Positions 10,301-21,456 of a stretch of DNA of 64,000 nucleotides are shown here, piece by piece; the first letter of the stretch is position 1, and each line of letters opens with the position of its first letter. The position numbers and the translations under genes are program-made. Origin of the DNA: Flectonema sp. DT1601 (taxonomy: Eukaryota > Euglenozoa > Diplonemea > Diplonemida > Diplonemidae); assembly GCA_964019425.1 (NCBI GenBank), contig OZ025802.1:1116001-1180000 (forward strand), given 5' to 3'. The notes under the pieces were generated by a model. The model saw only the letters and a program-made list of their open reading frames with translations, was not told the DNA's origin and made no database searches.

Positions 10301-10932
10301 AACATGAGGAGGTAGTTCAACAACAGTATGAACTCACTGAGATGACTACCAATCAGTTATCTGAAGTAGGTCATCAATTAGATCAAACTAGTCTTAGTAA
10401 TAACACTCAAGGTGTTGTTGATCAGCAAAACAAAATAAGACAACGAAGTCTTCAAAGCAGTAAATCTGATTCAGGAAGAAAAGCACTAAAACAACACGTT
10501 CGATTTAATGATACTGAAGATGTTGAGATCAGCCCTAGTCAGAAATTTCACTCAGCTAGAAGAAGTCCTGCGAAGAAGTCTCCACAAGCAGTGCCACCAC
10601 CAGAGTTGGGAGCTGGAATGAAGTTTATGATCTCTGAAGACACAGAACATGATACTACTCCGTTTGTAATGAGAGAATCTGGTAGTAGTTTTAATTTCAA
10701 TACTCAATCTAAAACATCAAATATTAAAAGTCCATCAGTAGGTCGTGACGGAGGGGCATCAGCTCCACTTTTTAAATCATCTCGTGAACGTGATCAACGA
10801 GAAATTGAATCACAGCTTCAAACATTAGAAGCTCAGGTAGCCGAAGCATCTGAACGACTTCGACTATTCGCTGTCTCTAGAGAAACAGACAAAGAAACAA
10901 GAGATGCGCTGGCTCCTATCATAAACAACTGA
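7333..10932 (+). CDS. large glutamine-rich protein of unknown function
   Basis: 1199 residues in one exon. Residues 1-360 form the only globular-looking part: helical, with segments such as LSWLLRMLDDYHAHR and LTAFDFIERML. I do not recognise this part. Residues about 380-1120 are low complexity, rich in Gln, Ser, Asn and His, with many RSPS-type sites and an unbroken run of 75 Gln (about 856-930) encoded by mixed CAA/CAG. The last 50 residues form a short coiled coil (QREIESQLQTLEAQVAEASERL). A scaffold or RNA-granule role would suit the composition, but nothing shows it directly. A CCCAAAACAG acceptor ends 3 nt before the ATG, so the predicted 5' UTR beyond any spliced leader would be only 3 nt. 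Confidence 0.8.
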   Translation: MVSKECNVITLSDQSDDVKEVLLELLCENGTDGHWVDGMVECDLILDTQEAVSLRGLIDGQFERVVPSEQQPQQQPQQQQQQQQQVVVDDSLSSCRPLSWLLRMLDDYHAHRTTIYQPMLGLDPQKKSRLPATRNRPLTAFDFIERMLHVGAEHNPHLGDATSNQLFQYLGKKFGLDSLVKKVGGELLSALKCFRKDLEILLFSALLTTGEYDAADSFFYIAARSSVLSLSHNVSEQQGGGLPPITRRTLPNTQVYKAVKKVFRDYPHSLAKQAKLSCTEYWNLGGPSTFSNMSQEMASVRFLCPPFSGHPLLPENEVGGEIRKGMLLSHFLVICTLVFKKYRCREKTTPAKSQTVKTEVPSSLDSSRKFDKMTLQLNELSTKSNGRDLRSESPEDPWNIPHGKMFHKAENSPQDHSHEGRRSASPRQIDVSPPRELETSPSSDHRDFGYQQSGHSGNPKPQMYPQKLFDHMAKYSDAYSQSPIPASEHWPEQFPQQQPTLNQQFDQHEREYSYPNQRNQGLVEQERFHQHPIDDNPTQRAVSNQRDFDYERQSGYPQQQSQQQQYISDDQNLVSNSGIPPTGRSQSVYSSQFDSQKDLSESRYEQNQRGRRQSVSQHLNLSGGAQQQIPIITRSHSQQGSRSCSPSVGNHPQQYQSLDFDKQYSRSPSAGSRPQDGRSPSINVPYSSESSPPVVSNQENRYYSRQPEHHYSHESSSNNYHSSPSNQYQQSQSNGNHNQYNNVNQQYGNRHQTQLGGDRGEQRPHNCDGQLEMNQQHINNYHSSNDQCEYNHQIESQQQQQLHYRQQVQSGGNYSDHQPQNGSQFQVNQHRSHPSNDQFGDGDQQLEVQQQRKQLQQQQQQQQQQQQQQQQQQQQQQQQQQQQQQQQQQQQQQQQQQQQQQQQQQQQQQQQQQQQQQQQQQQQQQQQQQQHSQYNNQFGDKFNHHRQQPNYFQNQLSDCNNQQQTSLHQSDNQFDCSPPQLDVGESTLYQHEEVVQQQYELTEMTTNQLSEVGHQLDQTSLSNNTQGVVDQQNKIRQRSLQSSKSDSGRKALKQHVRFNDTEDVEISPSQKFHSARRSPAKKSPQAVPPPELGAGMKFMISEDTEHDTTPFVMRESGSSFNFNTQSKTSNIKSPSVGRDGGASAPLFKSSRERDQREIESQLQTLEAQVAEASERLRLFAVSRETDKETRDALAPIINN
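9898..10122 (+). repeat. CAA/CAG repeat coding for 75 consecutive glutamines
   Basis: 225 bases of CAR codons. CAACAACAG is the commonest higher-order pattern and pure CAG is frequent at both ends. The reverse strand gives poly-Leu and poly-Cys shadow frames. Confidence 0.95.
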
Positions 10933-11127
10933 AATTAGTTGAGATAGAAGAAAACAGAATAAATGACTTTTGTAAAATAATTAGTTAACTGTAGATTTTA
11001 AAAAAACACAAACCTATCCATTAGAAAACATGTTTAGATTATAGAGTAGAATAATTTAATTTGTTTTTTTTTTTTAGTAGTTTTATTTTGTTTATTTCTT
11101 TATTACCCAGTTGAGTTTAATGAAATA

Positions 11128-12604
11128 ATGAACTACCACATCCGAGTCTGCTGTGGTCTTGGAAGTCAAACTGAATATGTTAACATAGTTGTGCCGTACT
11201 GTGGTGAACCAACACAAGGTATGAATTGTTTTTGTCTTTTTCTTCTTGGGGGAAAAAAAAAAAACAGAGCTCTTCCTAGACACTGTCAGAGAACATCTAC
11301 AATCAGACGCTGTCACATTGTCGGGTCTAGACTTTGATGGGTTGTTAATATTTAATGAAGTAGATTACACTTGGATACCACTACGTCATCCATCACAGTT
11401 ATCTGAAGACTGTCAGGTATACGTTCCGCGAGATGGACAACAACTGCCTGCAGAGTTCCCTCCAGTTGAACGCAAGTCTAACGAAACTGACTGGTGGAAA
11501 GTTGCCATGGCTCAAGAACCGAGTAAACTCATAGCAACTATATTATCAATAGAGTACGCTGGTAGTTTTGTTTTATCGTTTATGTCCACTGCTAATATTG
11601 TTTACGAAAACAGTCCCACGGTGACATTCCAGTCAGCCGGTATTATAAATGCCATTGTCATCCTCGTCATTCTTCTTTCATTCGGAGAGAATCATACTCC
11701 TCAACTAAATCCGATAGCAACCTTGGCGTTGTTATTAAGGAGGAAGATACCTATATGGTTAGCTGTACTGAGCTTTATAATTCAGATACTAGGATGTGTT
11801 GCTGGTGTTGCTTTGGCATTTGCTGTGACTGAGGGTGGATCTCCAGATGCTGATATTAGTTTTAGAACAGCTGCGTCAGTGGTACAGCCGGGATGGGCAA
11901 AAGGTCAGGCTGCGATTGTTGAGATTACGGCGTCGTTTTTCATATCATTTATTGTTTTAAAACATACGAAAGATCACGAAGATCCATTCAGACATTCTCG
12001 ACCTCGTTCATGTACTCTTCAGGGAGCTATTGCAATAAGTGGAAGTTACTATGTCCCTACAGCTGTTTTTAGTAGAGTCCATCCAAACACAGCACATCCA
12101 GCACGTGCGTTCGCTATGGCTATTGTGTTGCAGGATAGAAGTGAAGTTTGGGAAAATCTTTGGATCTTTATCGTTTTTCCTATCTGTGGGTGTCTTATAT
12201 CAGCTGTTGCTCACCAGTCTATTCCTTCAACGAGAGGTGTTTATAAATCTGTTGCTGATACTGTACAGTCAAAGCGTCATCATGCCTCTTCAACAACAAA
12301 ACAATATCAAGTGATTCAACCTGCGAAAACTATTTTTATTAATGGTGGTATGGATCAGAGAATTGGTGTTAAACTGACTAGTGATTCCCGTCATTTTGAA
12401 ATTATATCGAGTCTCTCTGAGTGGTCAGATAATCCACAATGCTGGGTAACTGACACAGACGGTACATTAGTTACACTTACTTATGACACCGTCACTGATG
12501 GAAGTGAGTATTCTATTAAGAAGTCTACAGTTAAAAACACAGTTCAATCTCCTGTAGTAAACGTGTTCGGAAGTGCTCATAGTCTTGTACGAACTCGACA
12601 CTAA
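11128..12604 (+). CDS. aquaporin-like (MIP family) channel with BILBO1-like N-terminal domain
   Basis: Exons 11128-11218 and 11268-12604 give 475 residues; the 49-nt intron starts GTATGA and ends AAAAACAG. Residues 1-85 resemble the ubiquitin-like N-terminal domain of BILBO1-type euglenozoan cytoskeletal proteins: a beta-rich start, then FNEVDYTWIPLRHPSQL and EDCQVYV, comparable with the YDEELNKWVDL and QLYVF blocks recalled from BILBO1. Residues about 105-345 are a six-span MIP channel. The first NPA box is NPI (about 178-180, context HTPQLNPIATL) and the second is HPA followed by R310 (TAHPARAFAMA). The selectivity Arg position is kept but both NPA boxes are altered, so water, glycerol or ion selectivity cannot be assigned. 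The C-terminal 100 residues are cytosolic. Placement at the flagellar base is inferred from the N-terminal domain only. Confidence 0.75.
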
Positions 12605-12642
12605 ACCTCCTTTTGATGTACTTAATCAAAGGGAGAAACAAT

Positions 12643-15600
12643 ATGGAACTTTCCGTATCTGTTTTGAATCGGTTTTGTATTTTTTATCTGTTCTGGGGTA
12701 GGTAGATGAACAATTATTTTATAATTTAATTAACAGAAATCCACAACCAAAATAGCGGGGAATCATAATAAATCTACCCAACCCATAAAATATATTTTTT
12801 CATAACTCATCCTTTAGGTAAAAAAATGTATTAAAAACAACAACTAAAACATGTCAGGTGGTCTCCAGAGAGCGATCCTAATCGACGGTACAACTGACGG
12901 GTATTTAGTGTCTTGGATAACACCCTATTGTAGTAAAGGGTTTATTGAATATAATAACAGTAGGGGTGTCAATAATATAAAATATCCTTCACAATCCACT
13001 CACGATGTTGGAGGATGGAGAGGTTGTGTAAACACCGCGAGATTAGATGAAATATTCCATCCATCAAACGCGAGTTATAAAATATTTGATGTTGGGGACA
13101 GCGGTAGTGATATTCAGCAGTTTAGTTCGATTCCGGCTGCAGGTGATTTTGATTTATTGAAATTTGCAGTCATATCGAGCACAGGTACATCTGAAGATGC
13201 GAATCTGTCAGTAAATCTACTCCTCACCGCTGACATCAATCTTCTTGTTGGTGTTGGAGATCTGAGTTATGCAGACGGCAATCCCGATGTGTGGAATGTG
13301 TTCGGTTCGTTGTTTGAACCAATTCTTAAGAAGATTCCTTTAATCGCAACACCAGGTGATCACGAAATAATGAATGACGGACGTGGGCATGCTATCCCAT
13401 TTAGGTATGCTAGACAGTAAATCATATTATCACAACCCGTAAACTAGAATGATTATATCATATAAACTACTAACAGATATCGATACACCCGAAGTAACAC
13501 AAAGTTCAGGTGGTATTCTGTCGACAAGGGACTGGTGCACTTTTGCCAACTGGACTCTGACTTATTGACTGAAAAAAACGAATCTGAATATCAAAAAAGA
13601 TCACGTTCCTGGAATCGAACTATCGACGATGTCCGAGAACAGTATCAACTTCTTGTTGTACAACAGCTGCGGTATGTGTCTGTGCGGCTTAATTTGACAC
13701 AACACGGGGAATTTTACTAGGTCAGGACAATGAAAGGATTGACAGATTGAGAGCTCTTTCTCGATCCATTGTGTGGTGGTGCATGGCCGCTCCTGGTTGG
13801 TGGAGTGATTTGTCTGGTTGATTCCGTTAACGAACGAGATCTCGACCCTTCAGTAGGGGCGCTCGTCGCTTAGGTCTTAGGCGTTCTACGTCCTTTTTCC
13901 AAGACAGTGCCGCCCTTCTCGGGAAAATAAAATAAAACTTCTCTCCCTCTATAGAGTCAGTTCCTGATCGCGAGCCCCTCTTTGCGCCTGACAGTGACAA
14001 GCACGTTTCTCCACCCTCTCTAACCCCTGTTGTATTAGATATGCCGTCTGTGTTCTGTGTTGTTGAGGTGGTAATGAAAATAGAACTCTTTATTACCAAT
14101 TAGCGACGCACATCCTGCTATTCCCTTTTACAATAGAACTCTCCGTTGTATATTTCCTACTCAAGTTTTTAGGATTCTCTTCCGTCCTGCAAGTATCACT
14201 AAAGATTGTCGATACCTAACCCCTTTCTGGGATGCGTTCTTAGGCCGTAGCATACTTGGGATTTTGTTTTTTTTTACAAAAAAAAAAAAAAAAAAAAAAA
14301 CAACACACACAGATGGTTGAATAACGACTTACAAAATGCAGTCAATAACCGCAACACCATTCCATGGATAGTTGTTAGTTGTCATTATCCTATTTATAGT
14401 AGTCTGAGTGACTCATATAACTTAGAGATCAGAACCGTATTGGAACCTTTGCTGCTCACTTATGCTGTAGACTTAGTGCTGTCAGGTCACAATATACACT
14501 ATGAGAGAACCTTTCCTGTTAGTCAAGGACTGGTGTTGCAACAACACTATAATTCACCGAAATTTCCGGTTTACGTAGTCGTTGGAAGTTCTGGAGGAGG
14601 AATCGCAATGCCCGTGGGAGATAAAAGTGATTTTACAGCTTTCATACGTTCAACTAAATCGGGATTCGTTCAGATTGCTGTGAACAAAACTGTGATGGAT
14701 GTCAGCAGGGTAGAGATGAAACAATCAACTATCATTGATCAATTTGTGATTATTCATAAAAACAGAACCAATGTACTACCAAGTACATCACCTATTCCAC
14801 CACGAACAAAGCTACCGATTTCACCTTTTAAATTTTATCAAATTTCAAGCAACTCTCTCAAACCATTTCAATGCACAACACCATTCTCAATAAGTAACAT
14901 CAGCATCCCTCACGAGCTAATTTTGATTGAACAAAATTCACTAAATAGCAAAATATTAACAACGTTAACCAGAATAATTTTAGAACAGAAACTAGGTGTT
15001 ACAGTAAAGGTCAAGTTCGAACCTGACCTGAATGACACTCTCCTGTCTGATTTACAAGAAGATACGGTATTTATACAGGCACAACCACTACCTAAATCCT
15101 TTAATAGTAAACCTGTAGGTAGGGAGTACGGTGCACGTGGATCTTGGACATGGCAGATACGAAACACTGGAAGTAATTCTGTCCAAGACTGGAAATATTT
15201 TCAAAGTGATTCTGGTGACTATAAACAGCTGTACTGTCCTTTGGAAAGTTGTGTGCAAGAAATGAAGAGTATTACATCGAAATATAGCCTGATGCTGCTC
15301 CCTGACTCAGCTGGTTCTGAAGAGGGTCTTATACTACGAGCTCTATCACAAAGTTCATCTGAAGACATGATGTTCCAATGGTGGACTCCGAACTTCATTG
15401 GTACCACTCTAGATAATTACACTGAAATATTAATACCAGAAATACGAATAGAGGAGTTCAAAGTATACTCAAAACTAGTTAGTGAACATCCTGCAACATA
15501 TTTTATTAATAATTTTCAACTCTCAACTGAAGACCTTAGTACTCTACTACACAACACGGAGGGTGATACTCGAAATGTTCAGTTAGTTGCTTGTAATTGG

Positions 15601-16614
15601 TTAATAAACAATCCGGTAAAGGTAAATAGATGGTTTCAAAAAGATAAATCATCGGACATACCAATGAACCTCTCTTTTGCGATATTCTCGTTTGTTACTC
15701 TTTTGTTAATTATTTTGTTAAGTTGCTATGTTAGAAATTTGTGGAGGCATTATAATCGTTTTCAGCTTGCTCCTCGTGAGCCTCCGTTTACTATTGGAAC
15801 GATTCAGATTTATGATGAGGAGATGATTAGTAGGGAATTTCCAAAAATATTTCCGAAAATTAAACAAACTTATGACAAAATAATCAAATCAAATGCCACT
15901 GTCTACAATGGATATATAGTCCCATCCACTACCGACGCTAACGACGTTGTCATCACTTGGATTGATGCTGATGATGCTGCAAAATGTTGCATCGAAATAA
16001 ACAAACAACTTTGCAAAGTAATTTGGCCAACAGAACTTACTAAAGAAAAATCAACGTCAATTCAGTTAAACTCTGATGGATCCGCCGCATTTGCTGGAAT
16101 AAGAGTTAAAATTGGTCTTGTTTTCGGTGATGCAACTGCTGTATGCAACAAAGACTTAGCTTTGCAATATAGCGGTTTGTCATTTGAGACTTCCGCGTAT
16201 TTATGTGAAGTTGCAAATGGTGGTCAAATATTGGTGTCGAGGAGTTTTTTTTCAGCCGTGACCCAGCCAGAGACTGGAGACCCGTTTGTGTTTCAGGAAC
16301 TTGCCTCAGTTGAGATTGACAATGTTGGTAAGTTAAATTTATATAATTTGGACGTGACGGGTCTTCAGCGTGTTTTTGGAGGAACTCAAACAGACTCGGA
16401 TTGCCCAAACAAAATTGCAACAGGAATATATCGATTTCTATCCAGTACCTCTGGTGGAAAAAATATTTCTGTCACCCGTTTGAGTGCCTGTTTGCAGAAC
16501 TCTTCTGCAATAGAAAAGGTAATTTCAACTCATCCGTCTCTGCCTTCGGAAGATTTCTTAACCAGGGAAGATATTTCCGCCCTTATGAGTAACACCATTC
16601 ATGTTAAAATATAA
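12643..16614 (+). CDS. receptor-like fusion: purple acid phosphatase ectodomain, membrane span, cyclase-like domain
   Basis: Proposed exons are 12643-12697, 12858-13404, 13477-13671 and 14313-16614 (1032 residues). The first exon is my inference. It gives a hydrophobic start (MELSVSVLNRFCIFYLFWG) and joins in phase; otherwise translation begins at 12851 without a signal peptide. The ectodomain has an FN3-like part, then a metallophosphoesterase with GDLSY, PGDHE, VVSCHYPIY and SGHNIHYER. The usual DxG is STG, GNHE is GDHE and GHxH is disturbed, so several metal ligands are missing. A single span (FSFVTLLLIILLSCYV) precedes a class III nucleotidyl-cyclase fold (GIRVKIG, ANGGQILVSRS) whose first metal-binding Asp region is altered. 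Both domains therefore look like pseudoenzymes. The layout resembles euglenozoan receptor cyclases. The large last intron holds an rRNA fragment. Confidence 0.8.
13681..13865 (+). pseudogene. small-subunit rRNA fragment inside an intron
   Basis: The third intron of the phosphatase-cyclase gene (13672-14312) contains, in sense orientation, GCGGCTTAATTTGAC, AACACGGGG, GGATTGACAGATTGAGAG, GGTGGTGCATGGCCG, TTGGTGGAGTGATTTGTCT and TTCCGTTAACGAACGAGAT. This order is unmistakably the 3' major domain of eukaryotic 18S rRNA. Similarity begins within about 10 nt of the 5' splice site and fades after about 13865. The flanking 5' part and the rest of the SSU are absent. At the otherwise nearly invariant GACTCAACACGG stretch the sequence has GACACAACACGG, which suggests a nonfunctional copy. 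AGATCTCGACCCTTCAGTAG, just after the conserved core, resembles the euglenozoan arrangement. Confidence 0.88.
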
Positions 16615-16802
16615 CAGAAAGTTGTTGTTACGTGCTATGATTTGCTGCTTATTTATTTACACGAGAGGAAAGATTTTATTTTGTGAAGTGGGTGAGATGT
16701 TTCGAAACAATATTTATTTCAATTCGTTCCCAACAGCTCTCTGATATGGTGTAATCTGTGGTGCAGTTTGTATCTAATTTCTGTGGTAGTTTGTTGTTGT
16801 AG

Positions 16803-18280
<1,478 letters not shown>

Positions 18281-18901
18281 ACAGTCCTGCATTTGCACCC
18301 CGCGGAAGGTTAAACTTTATTATCTATTACTAATTATTTTATTATTGTTGCTTTCTAGCTTGTAGACCAAGCTGTGCAACATGTGCGACTTATCCTCACA
18401 ACTTTTCCCCATTTTATCTTTTATCGAAAAGTTCTTTTACCTTTTTCCCTCTTATTTTCATCCCTCACTAATTGTAAATGTTTTTATCTTTTTTGTTCAA
18501 TCACTTTCGGTGGTAGTCTGAGAGTCGGGCGTTGCTGGCTCTCGGTCCCCTTTTTGTTTAGCCTTCACGAAGTGTTACTAAGAAATAAATTATTAAATTC
18601 TCATGACAGGTAATGTGGTCTGTGACGAGTCGAAAAACTACTGCAGGACTCTCTTCGAAGTTCTTTTTAACACAATAAGTTTATTTCAGTACAGCTCCCC
18701 CCCCAGGGCATGGGATGCTCAACCGGTAGTGCGTGGTCCCCGGGTCAATTTGACTTGACAGCATTTCTTTCTCTGGTAGTTTATTTAAAGCATGCGATTT
18801 TGTGTGGACAGAATCCAGTTATAATGATTCATGTCTAATTTGTTGCGTGTTAACCTTGATTTATCCAAGTCCCCCCCCGATAGCAGGGAGAGAACAATAA
18901 T
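18281..18901. other. noncoding gap after beta-tubulin
   Basis: No gene seen. It holds the tubulin 3' UTR with many T-rich tracts. The last 45 bases contain TTTATCCAAGTCCCCCCC and GATAG, a C-rich variant acceptor for the next gene. The same TTTATCCAAGTCCCCC word recurs near 41638 and 63172. A short patch near 18700-18760 (GGGATGCTCAACCGGTAGTG) is GC-richer than its surroundings and unassigned. Confidence 0.6.
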
Positions 18902-20926
18902 ATGACTCAGTCAGATTCTCTGGATATGTCAAAGTATGACCAAATACTAAAACCAATAAAACAACTGGAGGAAGTCTGGGGAATAGATTTAGCAGCGACA
19001 CTGCAGTCATATGCAGCTGAAATAACTGCATTGGATTTGGGAGGTCAGAATTTAAATTTTGCTCAGGCAGCTCTGTTGATCATGGGAGCCTCTGCGATTT
19101 ATGGAAAGAAAGTCGACTCACTGCAAGCACTAGTACAAGATACGTACGACGCAATTTTGCAACGTCGTAAGGAAAAGGAAGATGCTCAAGTTAAACGTAG
19201 AAAACGTTCTCGAATCCATCTTCGATCAAGTGTTAGATTTGTAGACGAGTCGACAAATATTACAAAGGGATCAAACCTGTACCGTGATGATGTTGCGGAG
19301 ACATTAAGAATGATTTTATCGGGAAATACTGAAAACATTGTCGGAAACAAAAGAGGATCTGCTTCGAGAGAAGCAGCGAAGATCTCAGAAGGAGAATTAA
19401 TCCCGTTTGAGAACACGCAAACTGGTGGATTTAATTTTCGAGTAAACATCTGTACAATTTCAGGAGAGGGTCTGCTATTACCAAACGTTCAACAAGAGTT
19501 AATGGGAAGCGCTTTTGAACTTGGTCAGGTCACACCAAGACGAAGTAATACAAAATATCAAATGCCTGCAACACCATCAACAGCAACATCAAAACAAATT
19601 ATGTCTGAAAGTTCAAAAAAAGGTGATGATGATGACCTAGACCAAGAATTAAAAGAAGCGATTGACAGAGACGAGAGAGAAAAGCTACTAACCCAATCAC
19701 AACCAGAACAAAAACTATCAAAAGTAAAAGATGAAGATGACAGTGATGGCGATGTAGAATCAGACGATAACGGAGATGACATCCCTGATATATGTGATGA
19801 GTACGAGTCATTTATTCAATGTTGTAAACAAGATCGATTTGCCGTAACAATCCAAGACCGCCCCTGGGAAAAACTTGACATAACTGAAAAAATAGCTGAA
19901 ATTGATCCGACTAAACAAATGATGGCCGACCTTACTTCTGAGAAACTGATCTCTTACAAACAACACCTACTCCGAAAAGTTGACAATCGCGGTAAACTCA
20001 TCTGGGATGATGAGCTATTGGGTAAAATAGGACACGCAAACACACAATACAAAGACTTACAATCATACACGGAATCTGCAAGAGAATTTCTTAAAAAGGG
20101 ATTAATGCATGAGAAAACTAATAACAAGCCTCAGGGAGGAGCATCTACCTTTGCTGATGAAGCTACGGAGGTGGAACCACCAGTGTGTGCGACTGACAGT
20201 TATTTCTTACCAGCTGTTGATGTTGATATGGATGACTGTGCGGATGATGGTTGTAGTGAACTCGCTTTTTGTGAACCAATATCCCCTGTTTATGAGGCTC
20301 GTGATGATCAAATGATTGTTGACACTAACCAAGACAATAGAATAGAACATCCAGAGCTAACGTACTATGCTGATAAAGCCAAATTTGATGATCTTTTATT
20401 CGCAACTAACAACACGGCGGAGATTGAAGCTCGTCTTAGTGGTGAAGAAGCAGCACTCTATCAACGTGTTTCAAAATGGCAAGATAGACTTGAACCTCTT
20501 CTTGAAGAACAAGCCCAACGACCAGCATTCAGCATTAGTGAATACATGGAGAGACTTCTCAACGTGTTCTCAGATGATGTAAAAAAAATATCATTCAAAG
20601 ATCTGACGGCATGTTGCTGCGCTGGTCACTGGGAAGTATCTCGTTTCTTCTTAGCGTCTTTGCAATTAGCCAACACTGGTAACATAAAATTAGATATAAA
20701 AAGGCACTACAACGGAGCAGTGTCGGATGAAGTTACGGTATGTTTTTTATTTTTTCCCGGGGGTACTGTGATTGTTGAACTTAAAAAAAAAAGAAAGAAA
20801 AAAAAAAGAAATTCAAAACAGCTCCATTTAGTCTCTAAAGTTTGTGTTTTTAACTTCGACGATTTAGACTCTGAAGCAGAACCGTCAAGGGGAAGAATTA
20901 ACAGTAAGAGGAAGGCAGGACAGTAG
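18902..20926 (+). CDS. NCAPH2: condensin II non-SMC subunit H2
   Basis: Exons 18902-20737 and 20822-20926 give 646 residues. The N-terminus has the CAP-H2 signature: KYDQILKPIKQLEEVWGIDL, then LNFAQAALLIMGASAIYGKK, matching the NFIEAALLIQGSA-VYSKKV block recalled from animal and plant H2. The C-terminal winged-helix-type block includes HWEVSRFFLASLQLANTGN. The middle is acidic and disordered (about 235-310). The 84-nt intron is a multiple of three and has no in-frame stop, so unspliced RNA would read straight through with a Lys-rich insert. The kleisin bridges SMC2 and SMC4 in mitotic chromosome compaction. Kinetoplastids are thought to lack condensin II, so this gene is another hint that the organism is not one. 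Confidence 0.88.
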   Translation: MTQSDSLDMSKYDQILKPIKQLEEVWGIDLAATLQSYAAEITALDLGGQNLNFAQAALLIMGASAIYGKKVDSLQALVQDTYDAILQRRKEKEDAQVKRRKRSRIHLRSSVRFVDESTNITKGSNLYRDDVAETLRMILSGNTENIVGNKRGSASREAAKISEGELIPFENTQTGGFNFRVNICTISGEGLLLPNVQQELMGSAFELGQVTPRRSNTKYQMPATPSTATSKQIMSESSKKGDDDDLDQELKEAIDRDEREKLLTQSQPEQKLSKVKDEDDSDGDVESDDNGDDIPDICDEYESFIQCCKQDRFAVTIQDRPWEKLDITEKIAEIDPTKQMMADLTSEKLISYKQHLLRKVDNRGKLIWDDELLGKIGHANTQYKDLQSYTESAREFLKKGLMHEKTNNKPQGGASTFADEATEVEPPVCATDSYFLPAVDVDMDDCADDGCSELAFCEPISPVYEARDDQMIVDTNQDNRIEHPELTYYADKAKFDDLLFATNNTAEIEARLSGEEAALYQRVSKWQDRLEPLLEEQAQRPAFSISEYMERLLNVFSDDVKKISFKDLTACCCAGHWEVSRFFLASLQLANTGNIKLDIKRHYNGAVSDEVTVCFLFFPGGTVIVELKKKRKKKKRNSKQLHLVSKVCVFNFDDLDSEAEPSRGRINSKRKAGQ

Positions 20927-21456
20927 TATTTTATTTTATTTTTATTTTTCTGTTTTTTTTTGTATCGAAAAAAAAAAAAAAAAAAAAAAAATTACCGTCT
21001 CATGCGAGTTAGCTGGGGAAGCGGTAGTAGTAGTTCTTTGTGCTATATGAATGTGGGTTGTGAACAATTAAAATCGCATTACTTCGTAAATAAAGAAATG
21101 ACTCCACCTCATCCATCTCTGCAACACACACGATTTATAGAATAGATTCCTTCTTTTAGAATAGTAGACCCCCCTTTTTTTTTTCTACTCCCCAAAACTT
21201 TATTTTTTATATTTGCGGTAAATTTTAGATTTTAATTTTTTTTTTTTTTTATCACTGCAAATGTTATCTTTTTTTATTTTTTTAGTTTTTTAGTTTTTTT
21301 TTTAATTTTTTTTTTTTTACAGGAATTGTCCAACAGATTTGTTTATGCGGAAACCCGTATAAAGTAAATGAAGTGTTAACGTTACTGCTGCCACAATTCT
21401 GTTGTAAAAATATTATTATTTATTTTCTTTTCTTAGACGATTAATTATAGTAAACA
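20927..21456. other. noncoding gap, very A/T homopolymer rich
   Basis: No gene seen. It holds A24 near 20968, several T13-T16 tracts at 21235-21320 and the acceptor TTTCTTTTCTTAG (ending 21436) for the next gene. Confidence 0.6.

Noticed and set aside
13827-14099. Minus-strand 90-residue frame in the rRNA-bearing intron
   Set aside because: Falls in rRNA-like and intronic sequence; no protein features.
18700-18760. tRNA-like D-arm (GCTCAACCGGTAGTGCG)
   Set aside because: No matching T-arm or acceptor stem.
20960-21145. Lys-rich 61-residue frame
   Set aside because: Derived from an A24 tract in a 3' UTR.
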